From assembly GCA_021527695.1 (NCBI GenBank), contig JAKFAO010000008.1, positions 1,302,001 through 1,366,000 of the forward strand: a DNA stretch of 64,000 nt. The letters run 5' to 3'. The notes below the pieces were generated by a model. That model was not told where the DNA came from and did not search any database. It worked only from the letters and a program-made list of their open reading frames with translations. Below, in pieces: positions 42,254 through 54,089 of the stretch (position 1 is its first letter; each line of letters begins with the position of its first letter). Source of the DNA: Naematelia aurantialba. Taxonomy: Eukaryota; Basidiomycota; Tremellomycetes; Tremellales; Naemateliaceae. The position numbers and the translations under genes were made by a program.

Positions 42254-44696
42254 TTACTCCTTCCTGGCCTGCTCAATCTTGAGCGCCTCGTTCCCAAACT
42301 CCATCAAATAGTAATCGGCATCTACGCCGTCCGTCAGTCTAACGAGTCACTGGACATCATGCATTACGAAACTCGCAACCCGCTTGGGAAACCACTCACA
42401 GACTAATCCGTGGTCCATCAACCTCCTTGTGGCTCTCTCATTCCCGTTGATCGTTGAATGCTGATAGAGTACATCAGCACCATTCTCGCAGTCCTGGTTC
42501 AATCGCATTGCCGATTGACATGCTGCTGGCATCCTAGAGGCCTCTTGAGGGAATGAGGACAGAGGAGGCGGTGGGAGCAGGGGCTATGGGCAGATGAACA
42601 TACCTGGAGAAGCGTCTCCCATGCTCCCTCTCCCCAGTCCACGTTGCCGCTGTCATCAAGGGTTGCTGTCGGAGTACCGCATTCCCGCAATATATCATCG
42701 ACCAACTTATTTGCGCGCGCCAAGTATCCCTCAGCGGCGGACTTGTCGACGGGTAAGAGCAGCTGATACAGCATCTGCAGGCCACGAGCAGCGACCGTCC
42801 CCGCTGATGCGTCGTATGGACAGGGTTTAGGAGCACCAAAATCCCTGGGCACTCATCTTCAGCTCACGGGCAAGGAACGGCGCTAGAATACCGACTCACC
42901 ATTCTGGGACACCGCTCTCTGGAAGAAGAGAGAGGAAGACATCGGCTAGCCGGCGCGAGGTATTGCGGAAGTCTTCGCGACCCGTTCGTAGGGCTGACTG
43001 CACTCAGCTTTCATCCAGCCTGCCGGTCAGGGGACATACCGCACTGGGCGTATCCGTAGATACCCCACGCCTGCCCTCTGGACCAAGCACTCTCGTCCGA
43101 GTAGCCTAAGAGAAATCCATTTCAGCTCATTTGCAGACGTAGCAGCCTAGGAATGTACCCTGATGAGTCATGAAGTTGAGCGGCTTGCCGGTTTTTGGAT
43201 CAAAGTTGACCACATGATAGGTCGTCCCGTCTTTCCTGACATGTGTGTCCGAGCTTTTCTCCGCTTGGTGTGAAGCGATCTTGGCATATTTCGGGTCTCC
43301 CGTGAGTTTGGTCGCCTCGTACAACATGTCGAGGTTCATCTGTGCATAAGCTGGTAATCTTGGAACTGGGGATCACGATATGGCTTGAGGACTGGTTTGG
43401 ACACATTCGTGATCTCCACGGCGGAACTCGGCTGCGGGGTTGTTGTCTCCGCACTCCCCAGTACACATCACTCCTCGCGTATCTTTAAGCTTTCATCACT
43501 CACCATGTTATCAATGATCACGAGGTAATGTTTGTCCTGAGCAGAGGCTGGGAAGTTGCGCGTCCTGTCGGCATTCACCATACTGTCCCAAGACCGAATA
43601 CATCCGACCTGAAGCACTCAGCACTGTAATGGATCGACTCACCGTCTCATTGTACCGGTCGACCAGGCTCTCGCTGGCTTCAATCAAGACTTCTTTGGCA
43701 TGCTCGTCGCCCAGCAGGTCTAGCTCCCTGATTTGGTCAGCTATGTATCCTCAGTCACCGAAGTGTCTTGCAGTAACAGGGGCGGACGATGGGATCTCCC
43801 GACGAAGTGATGTTTGGCCCGCCGAAGTATAATTGACATATAACACGCGCGGGATCATGTGATATCGTCGGCTGAGGCGATGAGATCTTGAACAACTCAC
43901 TTTCCAAAGCTAAGCTGGAACCTAAACCCTTGGTCGTGGTTGCCAGCAGGGCGCTTGAGGTACTCGAAATCCGCCTGCCACCGCTTCGCAAGCCGGATGA
44001 GCTCCTTCTCGCTGTACGTCGGTGGGAGAGAGGAGGGTAAGAGCCGGGACCGTTCTACGAGCAGCCACAGGAGACCTGGGAAGAAGCCTTGGGTCCAGGA
44101 TGTCGCGACTGTATCAAAGGGTTGTATCAGCGGCAATTCTGCGACTGTGACGAGTCCAGAATCATCGCAGCTGTTGACAAACGCTGCGTGGTGGCTGGGA
44201 GGTAATGGGTGGAATGTAGGAGCGAGTGGGAAGAACATGAGAGGAGATAGAGACATAAGAGCGTGGCCGAACGCGGCGCACGGCATCGGCACGTGAGTTT
44301 GGGGAAATGGGGGATGGAAGGAAGCGCATCCGACTTACTGCGCGAAGAGTGGTAGTGGTTTGGCCCACCCGGATTGGTGTATTCCGGGATCCTGTCGACC
44401 TTGGTCCCCTGCCTAAGATCAGCAAACAGGCCCATCGGTACTTGGAAGCAAAGAGCGAAAGGAGAGGGAAGAGGCTACAGGGAGAAGGGAAAGAAGAAGG
44501 AGGAACGAAGGGATAGAGACGCATGAAGGTGACAACCACAATATAGGGATGCAGGTGCGAGAGCAGGTCGAGGACAAGGGAATACAGGCAAGGGACTTGC
44601 ACCTACCTCGGGCGGCTCGTACTTCTTGGCGACCTCGACGACCTTGATAGCGAGACTAGGCTCATAAAGCCCCTTGGGTGCGATCAAAGACGCCAT
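42254..44696 (-). CDS. GH88-type unsaturated glucuronyl hydrolase
   Basis: Start ATG 44694-44696 (MASLIAPKGLYEPSLAIKV); stop TAA 42254-42256; multiple exons. Blocks in order: TSWTQGFFPGLLWLLVERSRLL, WQADFEYLKRPAGNHDQGFRF, RNFPASAQDKHYLVIIDNMMNLDMLYEAT, THQGYSDESAWSRGQAWGIYGYAQC, and GTVAARGLQMLYQLL, then a closing GNERATRRLMDHGLVYADYYLMEF. This is the (alpha/alpha)6 barrel of GH88, whose Asp pair (in IDNMMNLD and near HDQGF) carries catalysis in the family. GH88 removes delta-4,5-unsaturated uronic acid from oligosaccharides after lyase action. No signal peptide is visible, so it is probably intracellular. Internal exon junctions were not all fixed. A TATATA lies about 115 bases upstream of the ATG. 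Confidence 0.92.
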
Positions 44697-45581
44697 GTTG
44701 ATTGTCGTTGTCTCTCCAGTGCTACGGATCGTGTTGCTATCTTGTTGCTGTCCCCTATCGGCCACTCTCACTGTCGCTGTCACTATAACCGGCGCTGGAT
44801 CTCGAGTTGGAGCTATATAAGGAGCAGGATAAACGCGAAAGCTAGCAAGCCTCAATGTGTGGAAGCACTATCAGAGTATGGGTGTGGTGAAGCACTCGAT
44901 GCTGATGGTGAAACCAAGGCGTTCGCTATGACCGTTGTTGTTCTTTCTCTCGATGGAGTCGAGTTCGATAGATCGCGGGTACAGGCTGCCGAGCAACGGT
45001 AGCTGCGACGGCGCTTTATGTACCCGTAACAGCTTCAACCATTCCAGCAAACCAAGTACGACAACGTGTACCACAAGCGCACGACGCAGGATGTACCCCG
45101 CACCCGGATGTACGGCGGAAATACAACGGCCCCGGTTTCGCCGACGCCGGTCCCTGGAGGCGGCCCGGAGACTCCATTCTTCGTGCGGAGTCGCTTTGCA
45201 CGCATCGAGCGGCCGTATCCACACCTTTGCACGCATCGAGCGGCCATATCCACATGCATACACGGTATCCCAGTGTAGAGCATCGTGCGTCGTAAACTAT
45301 GCAACATGACGAGGCGCAATTGATGTCAAATCTCAATGCTTGATTCCACAAGCACAAGCCTCGCTGCAAGCTTTGGTGCGGACCAGCCGCTCGTCGCTCC
45401 GTGCTCGTCCCCATGCCACATGCCTCATGTATCGTGCTTCATCAGTCGTGCCGCTTTCCTTTCCCTCATATCTCATTTCCTCTCCTTCATCCCTCGTCGG
45501 CCGAAAACGTTGTCCTGCGGGCGGACATGACGTCCTGCTTATCCCCATTTCCACGCTACGCCACGACCCGGATGCTGGTAC
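44697..45581. other. Promoter-side spacer of the GH88 gene
   Basis: Contains a TATATAA-like site near 44812-44818 (either strand) and a 31-bp duplication at 45195-45255. No gene recognised. Confidence 0.5.
45195..45255. repeat. 31-bp tandem duplication
   Basis: Two copies beginning TTTGCACGCATCGAGCGGCC, differing at one position in the aligned part (G/A). Confidence 0.88.
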
Positions 45582-48500
45582 TCATCGCCGTCCATCGATC
45601 ATTCCCCCCAAGACCCCTCCGAGCTGCGCCCCAGCCGCTCGCGGGACAGGATGATGGTACCCTGTTCCCGAGTTACCTCCTTGTCCCCCTCCAACGCCTT
45701 TCGGCGGGCTTCGACCCTGTCCTTGCCCTTGCACTTGTCCTGCATAACCTCCTTGATTCGGGCTCGGCCCAGCAGAGTATCCGCCCATTTGCTGGTTCTG
45801 TCCAGTATATCCTCCTTGATTCAAATTTGGGTTTTGGTTCGTGTGGAGCTGCGCCAAGAGTGCTTGCTGGTGTCCCCCGACTTGTACTGGCGGGAACGCG
45901 TTGGGTGAAGTCTGCTGAAAGCCTAGAGGTAATGGTATCGTCTGATACGCGTTGTTCGAGGCATTCTGAGGCGCGGGGAAGGGCAATGACATTGGCGTGG
46001 GGATGGTCGCGGGTCCAGCTGGCTGTGGGAAATGCGGAGGGCGCGGCGCAAAGGGCATGTTCGGATGAGAAGCGTACGATTGCGGAGGCTGAGACGGGAC
46101 TGGGGGAAAGAGCGGCTGTTGGGGCTGGTGCTGAAGTAGAGACGGCTGGGGTTGGTACGAGAAGTGAGAAGGAGGTTGGTGTGGGTGTGAAAGTGGTGGA
46201 GGGGGTGGTTGTGGGTGTGAGGTTTGTTGAGGTGGTTGCACATAGCCCTGAGGGGGAGGTCGGTAGACTTGTATGGGAGGTCTCGGAGCTCCACTGGAAT
46301 TGAGGTTGAAATTGGGGTTGGTACTGCCATTTAGATTGGGGTTGGGGTTGTTCCGATACAGAGCGCCCAGAAGAGCACGCTGTTGATCTGTTGGCGGGGG
46401 CCGCGGAGGGCCGACATCGTACGGCGGTGGAGGGGGCATTGACCATCCATGGCTAGGTGGATGTTGCGCTGGGGGCAGAGCCTGAAGAGTTGCGGGCTGG
46501 TAGACTCGTTGTGGGCTGCTACTTGGAGGTTGGTATGCTTGCGCTTGCACTGCGGATCTTGCTGCGGCTCCCACCGATGCCAAAGCCGTACCGGGGGATG
46601 CGAAAGAGAAGTTCGGGTTGTCATGCACCGGCTCTGAAAACGAGCTCAGTGCGAGTTGGGAGGCCGGCAAGTCGTCGCCCATACCTGCCGTGATTTGTTC
46701 GAGAAGGGCACGTTGTTTCCGAGCGCGTTCATAGTCCTGTGGTAAACTTGGACTCGGTGGACGAGGTGAGGTCGGCAAGGACAAGGGCTTTGCCGGCAAG
46801 TCAGCCACCCGTGGGGGACCTGTCTTTGGGGAGAGAACTGCAAGGAGCGACGATTGGTGAGGCTTGAGCGTCTGAATAGCGGGAGAAGGAGAATGTTCAG
46901 GTGAAGGTACACTGGGGATTGGGGAGGCGTTTTTGAGAATATCAAGCAATTTGGCTGCCTTTTCAGTCGTAGGCACCGGAGTATGGGCGTTTTCCGTCCT
47001 TTGTGGTAAAGGACCGCCTAGGAGACTCGCAAGCGCCTCATCTTCGTCTTTTTCTTGTCGCCTGCGACCCTCCTCTTCCTCCTCTTTCAATACATTCAGG
47101 TTTCCAAACAGTCGTTCAAGTCCACCGCGCTCATCAGCACCCGTGACTGCTTCGTTTTCAGGATTGTCGAGTTCGATTTCCTGCTTGTGCACGAATTTGT
47201 TGAAGAGATGATCCAAGGCTGTAGCGGTCGTAGATCTGGCTGGGTGAGGGGATTCGGGATGTCCCTCAAAGGCATAAGGCTGAAGGTTCCGGTACGAAGG
47301 GGCGTTAGCAGGTTGACCAACCGGGGCCGTCCCGGACGATTTCTTGGCTTTCGGGTACGGATTATATCCGTTCTCTTGCAGCCATCGTTTGAGTGGTCTG
47401 GAAAAATGAGCTGCGTCCGACTATCGAAGTGCAGCTCACCCAACAAATGGCGTCACGTTGTAGAAACGCTTGCTTTTGCTAGCCGTCTTGCCGGCCTTCT
47501 TGCCTGTCCACGTTGGCAGGTCGACTAGTTTGACCCACTCGATTGCCTGCAATCTTCAATAACGCGCTAACAGGGGAAGGAGATACGTACCCCGATCTCG
47601 TTCTTCGTCTCTGTGACAAAAGCCGTAGCTTCATCGATTCCGCCGACGATGAACATGGTGACTGTTTGGGCGTTGATCTGAGTCTGCATCATATCACGCT
47701 CTTTGATGAGACCCGTAAGATCGAAACCCGTCTCCTCCTTGACCTACGAAAGTCAGGGTCCAATTGTTAGAGATCATGTACGATGATGGGAGGGGGGCCT
47801 GCAGCGTCACCAGGGGGAGCAGGAAGCTGTCGCCCAGGTGCCGAGGAGGGCGGAGCGAGGGGAGCCCGGGAGGGGGAGGGGGCGAGAAGGTACGTCACGA
47901 GTGGATTCACCTCGCGAATCGCACACGCGACTTCTGACTCTTCTGAGTTGATCTTGCCTCGAGGGAAGCACCAGCCGGCATTACTCTTCCACCCTCTGAC
48001 CATCAAAACCTGAGACATCAGCACCTCGTCGGTCGAAATTCTAGGATTCATTTCAAGGGAACACCCACAGCCGCCCATCAAGCTTACCTTATCACCTTTG
48101 GCATTGACCAGTATCCCACCGCAACACGGCACCATCCGCTTGTATCGACAGTACTCGTCCCATACTGCGTCATAATCGATACCGCCTTGGCCACCATGGA
48201 TAGCAGCGAAGAGTGGAGAGGAAGCCACGATGCGGTGCGTGAAGGTACGTTGCGAATAAGTCGGTAGAGTGGGGTTGAGGGGACGGAGATAGTCTTCATA
48301 GAACCAGTGACTGGGGTGGGATACGTAGAGCCAGTGAAATCACAATGTGTCGAAGGTATAGGAGCAGGTGGTGAGTTTGTGCAAGAGACAGGGACGATGT
48401 GACGTTGAGGGATGGAGGAAGGAAAAGAAATGCAAGGCGAGGGTGCAAGCGAAAATGCGAGGAAAGGCAAGAGAAAGCAGAGCGGTCATGGAGCAGTATG

Positions 48501-48819
48501 TAAGCGTGTGAGGTGATTTCGAGGATAGGCATGTGCACATCAGCTTCATTCTTGCATCACCTCATAGCATCTCCACAGAGTATCGACGAGACTGCATTGG
48601 GCGAGCGGTAACTCACGCTTGTTCAGCCTGCCAATACACCCTAACGAGGCTCATCTCCTCCTCGGGCAGGTTCGCCAAGAACCTCGCCGTCAGCTCCTCG
48701 AGGACCTCTTCAAACGACATGTCGCGAAACACGTCTTCGTCGTCTCCTTCCATTTCTGCAGGCTGCGTAGTACCTTCATCTGGTGATGCCTCCGGTAGCT
48801 GACTTTGGGTCCCGGACAT
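45582..48819 (-). CDS. DCP2: mRNA-decapping enzyme Dcp2 (Nudix hydrolase)
   Basis: Six exons (minus): 48819-48617, 48310-48088, 48009-47921 refined to 48009-47911, 47743-47591, 47546-47440, 47397-45582; 866 aa. N-terminal regulatory domain: SFEEVLEELTARFLANLPEEE, then QAEQAHWFYEDYLRP (Box A). Nudix box: GWCFPRGKINSEESEVACAIREV followed by KEETGFD, with the catalytic REVxEE Glu residues intact across the exon junction. Box B-like LVDLPTW and FVGPLKRWLQENG follow. The ~500-residue C-terminus is Pro/Gln/Asn-rich and disordered, the usual site for Edc3/Pat1-binding motifs and phase separation (family knowledge). Role: removal of the m7G cap in P-bodies. An in-frame ATG at 48903 would add 28 aa; 48819 is chosen because homology starts after it. 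Confidence 0.96.
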
Positions 48820-51062
48820 TGTTGAGGGATGGATAGATGTTGAGGGATCAAGGGTATCGGATTGAGGGGGGTAGAGGTGCGGCGGAAGATCTCGCGTCGT
48901 CATTGAAACTAACCAGTGACGACGATGACGACGATAGAGATGGCGGCGCAATGAGGATATTCAATGAAAGAAGTGGTGCCAAATTATGTATACAAGCTGG
49001 AAGCGGGATTGGACTCGAGTGGGTGACGAGGCGTGGACTCGAGTGCGGCATGGCAACTTGCAAGTCGCCGGTCAGTGACACGAATGCAATCAAGGGAGGC
49101 GGTGATTACGCCGTTCCACGGACAAGCCCTCGGTGTCTGGGTCGCCGCTTATCTTCGTGGCTAGCAGGTCGCTGGGCGTGCGTCGAAAGGTCGCTGCAAT
49201 GGCACTCTATACAAAGGACAAGTAGCAAGGGGCGCTTTCTTTCATTGCCTGGTTCCGGAGTACAGCTGATGGCCACGAGGATTCCGCCACCACGAGGTGG
49301 CCACGAGGTGACCACGAGGAAACCACCTCCCCTTTTCAATCACAATGACGTGGCAAAGATCTTGCAGCTGAACTGATAATGGCTCCCCCGCACCTTCGTG
49401 CGGAGCATTTTAAATTCGGGACTTTTTTCCAGCTTCGGATCCTTTTTTGTTAACTTCCGAAAGCGTCTTTGTGTCTCGAGCCTCTTGGACTGTATCCGCC
49501 GTTGCGACTACCGCAACTTTGGAGGCTGCCGCCCCCGTGGATACATGTGCCCATTCCAACCCCCCACGGTTATGTGCCTGTTCCACTCACGGGGCGTCAC
49601 GAGCCCCCTCAGGAATGGAACCAAAATCAGGCGACATATGGCTTGAACCATGTTCCTCCAGCTGTCTGGGATACCAAATAGGCTCCAGTTCTGCTCTGCA
49701 CAACGAGCTGTAGCAACCCCAACAGTCATGCCGCCAGCTGCATTCGTTAGTAAGATTGTGTTCAGTGGTGACTTCCGACAGGCATGAGGTTTGCGGCGCG
49801 TACCGAGCTTGGGGGGGGGGGTACTAACAACCGCAAGATTTAGGTGAGAGACGAAAGCGGGCAACAGCAGCTCTGGGGTAGCACCGTGGGAATTGAGGAC
49901 GTAGATTGCAGCTGTTCCCATGGTGAGGGAAGCCCGGGATCAGCGTAGAAGAGCATCGATCGTCGCAGCTTTCCTCTCAGCAGCTACGGGGATTTTGCAT
50001 CACTGATCGCATGTGCCTCTGAATGTCCCCTGTACCAGTGACTAACGTTTTGTGCCTGCGACTTCGATGTTCGTAACCATTCCCTATCCGTTCGCTGCAT
50101 TCCCTGCCACCTCTGAATGTTTTCCCTGCCTCTTGCGCTTTGCTCGGGCAGAGGTAAGACACAAACGGGCCTTGGCAGGAACGAGATAAAGTTCGCAGAT
50201 GAGTCGGTATCCAGGCACTATTTCCGAGAACCTTCCATGGGCTCTTGTTCCGAGAACGGGGCGAAAACGGAGAGAGGAGCCAAAGCGTCGCACCGATGTC
50301 TCAAATCCTGCCTCGGTGGGGTACGTGGTGGGGTAGTTGCCACCGCCGCTCTAACTTGACGGATTGATGCTTTTGCTCGGTTCCTCGTTGGGGGCGTGCC
50401 CAGCAGGCTTGGCGAGCGTGCCCTTGTGGGTCGTCGTCTCGAGGTCCGCGGAATAATTGCTCCTTCCGATAGCGTTTCGGAGACTAGTAACTTCCGGTAA
50501 CCATGATCGTCGCTGGTGTCCAAGTCTTCGCCGCACATCACCCCCCCAGCACATGTCAACCGAGGAACAGAGACACAAGAGGTAGTTTTTTTAAAGAAGT
50601 GAAGAGGCGGAGCGCGGCAACGTTCAGGAAGGCAATGTCCACACGATTGCGCGGGGTTGACGCTTAGGGCATGTGTTGATGTAACAGCGAGGCAGGGGGA
50701 GAGGGGGCAGGGGTAGGGACCTGGGCTCTCTGCTCCATTCCCGCTGAAATGGATAAGGTATGCAGAGTAGTGCGAAGCCAAGCGGATGCGCTCTCTTGCT
50801 CTTCGCTTTGCTGCAACCGTACCCGCCATATAAAACCCCACGTAGTCGACCATTCTCCCAGCCCCACTTCTTCTTACTCCACCATCTGCATCGAACTCAC
50901 CAGCACGTTCATTACCATCTTATTCCAATTTTAAACAAACGACCAAGGCCACCTCCCTCCGTGCGTTTGGCCTCGACAACAGGAATTGGTCTTCCGGCCC
51001 ATTTACCCCGCACCGGGTGACTAGCTGCGGGTACTTCCGGCGTACATCCGTATTTCCTCGTC
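48820..51062. other. 2.2-kb spacer without recognisable gene
   Basis: The longest gap in the window. It contains a CCACGAGG-based imperfect repeat/palindrome (49286-49330), an 11-base G-run (49811-49821) and a TATA box (50829-50835) for the DUF2264 gene. Several ORFs of 60-210 aa occur on both strands, but none has protein-like composition or a known motif. Confidence 0.5.
50829..50835 (+). promoter_or_regulatory. TATA box upstream of the DUF2264 gene
   Basis: TATAAAA in CCATATAAAACCCC, 234 bases before the ATG at 51063. Confidence 0.45.
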
Positions 51063-53642
51063 ATGCCTTCTCCGGCCCGCCTCCGCCGCACTCGCACGCA
51101 GTCATATATCATCCTCATGGCCTTCTTGACCATCGGCACTTTCCTCTTCTTTGCACCACTGAGCTACTCGTCCCAGTCAGACTTTGACTTGAAAGACCCA
51201 ACGCCTGAAGGACACCTCTACAAACGAGCACACGAAGGACAACGCCCATTCCAAGCGCCAGACATCATGCCTGCACCAGCGCCAGCCGATCCCGTCAAGG
51301 CAATCACCTCGAACCCGCTGTCCACTCGGGCGGACATGCAGCAGCTTCTGTTTGACCTGCTTTCCCCGCTTGCCGCGGCGCAGTCTTCGGGCGGTGCCCG
51401 CATCCGCCTAGGCCACACGGGGACGCACTTTGATGCGGTTGCCGCTGAGATGGAGGGATACGCCCGTGCGCTGTGGGGCCTCGCCCCGCTTCTTGCGGCG
51501 GAGCCAGACCACCCACTTTTCCAGGACTTCAAAGCTCGCTGGATCATGGGCCTTGATAACGGTACCAACCCCGACAGTGACGAGTACTGGGGCAACCCAG
51601 GCCACAATGACCAGCGATACGTCGAGATGGCCGCCATTGTGAGTGGCGCTTGATACTCTAGGCTGGGTAGAATACTCATGGACCGTAGGGCTTCTCATTG
51701 GCCATCGCACCGAAAGTCTTCTGGGAGCCTCTGTCTGAAGACGCAAAAGTCCGCGTCAACAAATGGCTCCTCAACGCCAACAACCACGGTTTCCCAGAGA
51801 ACAACTGGCGATGTAAGCCCTGTTTTCGGAACGACGCGTAGCCTAAACTAATGCCGGATAGTCTTCCGTGTGCTGGTCAATGTCGGTCTGAAGCGTGTTG
51901 GTGGAGAGTACTCGCAGGACGTCATCGACGAGACTCTCGATTTCATCGAGGACTTCTATGGGCCTCACGTAAGTTGGGCATCCTTCCCTCCTTCCTTCCT
52001 TCCTCACGTTCCACAGTGCATCGCTCTCAGACACTGACCAACACAGGGCTTCCCATCTGACGGGATCAACTCCCGCTCCGTGGCATACGACTATTACGCC
52101 ACAACCTTTGCCATTCCCTTCTACTCACTCATCTACTCCAAGCTGGAAGAGACCACCGACCCCGTCCGTGCAGCGCGGTTCCGCCAACGTGCGATCCAGA
52201 ACGTCCCCACTGCGGTCCACCTCTTCGACCCCGAGGGCCACAACGTGCCATTCGGCCGGAGCATGACCTACCGATTTGCCACCAGCTCTTTCTGGGCAGG
52301 CGCCGCCTTTGACCAGCTCGACGTGAGTTTCCGCCCACGCACCGTGGTTTGGTCCGTATGCTGATTCAGACCAGCTGCCAGAGGGTATGACCTGGGGTCA
52401 GGTCAAGGGCCTGTTGCTTCGCAACATCCGGTTCTTCACCCAGAAGGAATCAGTCTTTAACCGCGACGGAAGCATGTCGATAGGCTACCTCTATCCTAAC
52501 CTCTTCATGTCTGAGGTGAGTCTTGGTCTCTTGTTTGACCACCCCACCCGCCCTCTGTTTCCCCCACTACTTGACTATTTGGGCTTGCGACACAATGCTG
52601 ATGTTGGCTGTAGGACTACAACTCGCCTCAATCCCCATACTGGGCGCTGAAGGCGTTCCTCGTCTTGGCACTGCCCGAATCTCACCCGTTCTGGGCCGCT
52701 GAGGAAGAGGCCTACCCAGCGCAATTCCTTGAGCAACCCTACACTGTTGTGAAGCCGTGGATGCAAGTCCTCACCCACGCCGCTGGACACACATTCGCCC
52801 TCTCTTCCGGCCAAGGCGTCGCCTTCCCGATGCGTCAAGCAGCGGCAAAGTATGGCAAGATGGCGTATTCCGCTGCATTTGGGTTCTCGGTGCCCACCGG
52901 CGCATTGGGTCTGCAGCAACATGCACCCGATTCGACGTTCTCCGTCTCCGACGACGGGGAGGGCGAGCGCTGGGCCGCTAGACGGCGGGTATCTCGCCCT
53001 GAATTCCTCGAGGGCGGGGTGATGCGATCCACTTGGAAGCCGTCCGCCGATGTCGAAGTCATCACCTGGCTCGTCCCGCCACCCACGACAGAGTCGGCCT
53101 ACCACACCCGTATCCACAAGGTGATCAACCGCTCGTCGCGGACACTACGCACCGCCGACGCGGGTTTCGCTATCCACTCGACAGACGGGGAGCGGCCCGA
53201 CGCTATCTCGGAACGCAAACTGCCCAACATCGCGTCGCCGAAGGAGGGCCTGGCAGGGCGCTACGAAGCCCGCAACCGCCGCGCAGCACTCGCCGTCTCC
53301 CGAGCCGGTCTGTCGGGCGTGGTCGACCTGCTCGGTAAAGACGGAGGCAAGAGCGGCGGCACCGCCGCAAAAGTGCAGGACGCAGATGGGAATTCCAACT
53401 TGATGGCGCCACGCACGGTGATCCCGATGATCATGGGCGAAGTCGTCGCTGGCGAGACTGGCTGGTTCGCGACTCGAGTCTACGCATTGCCATTCACCGA
53501 GACTGAGGGGCTCAAGACGGCTGGATGGGCAGACGGGTGGAGTGAGAGCGAGGCCTTGGGTGGTTCTCAGCAATTGCAGGGGGACAACCAGAGTGCCACG
53601 GCGCTAGAGGGTCTCAAGAAATTGTATCCTTTCCTCAAGTAG
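51063..53642 (+). CDS. DUF2264-domain protein, N-terminal membrane anchor
   Basis: Six exons: 51063-51638, 51689-51812, 51862-51968, 52047-52322, 52375-52515, 52614-53642; 750 aa. A basic N-terminus (RLRRTRTQ) is followed by a hydrophobic segment (about 15-33, SYIILMAFLTIGTFLFFAPL), indicating a type II anchor. The body matches DUF2264: DMQQLLFDLLSPLAAAQ, WGLAPLLA, WGNPGHNDQRYVEMAAIGFSLA, ENNWRFFRVLVNVGL, RSMTYRFATSSFWAG and PYWALKAFLVLALP. DUF2264 is of unknown activity; its (alpha/alpha)-barrel helical look and frequent company with polysaccharide enzymes suggest a glycan-acting role (inference). Exon 5 must start at 52375 (CTGCCAGAG), using the second of two nearby AG sites. Confidence 0.9.
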
Positions 53643-54089
53643 GATGGGTCATAGTCGTAGCATATTTTTGGGGAAATGGGTATCCTCTAGCATAGATATA
53701 GCATCTAGCATCACATGACACGAAATGATATCATGTACAATGTTTTACGATTCACGGATTCATACGGTTCATCACATGTTTTGTCGTACAGTCCTCTCGT
53801 CTAAGTGTACAATCATTGTCGCAAAAATTCTGCGCCCTACACCTGCACCTGCACCTGCATCTGCTTATCCTTCTGCGTACCGCGCACACTTGACAAAGAT
53901 CAAGCCAGTGATCCACGCTCGCGGGCTATCGCTCTGAACGTGAATTGTGTCTGATTTGTTCGCAACGGTCTTGCTGCCCGTTAACGGTGCGATGGGAGAT
54001 ATTTACGACTCGTGGCTTGAGGCCGCGACTTGCGACGTGCGATTTGCCAGGCAGCCCGTGGGATGATTAACTCGAGTCCATCCCTATCC
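53643..54089. other. Convergent 3'-3' spacer
   Basis: AT-richer 3' flank with a short CACCTG repeat (about 53840-53860). No gene seen. Confidence 0.5.

Noticed and set aside
49286..49330. CCACGAGG palindromic repeat as a transposon terminal repeat
   Set aside because: No partner repeat, no target-site duplication and no transposase frame nearby.
50218..50853. 211-aa minus-strand ORF in the 2.2-kb gap
   Set aside because: Mixed composition, no motif, no supporting introns or start context; likely chance.
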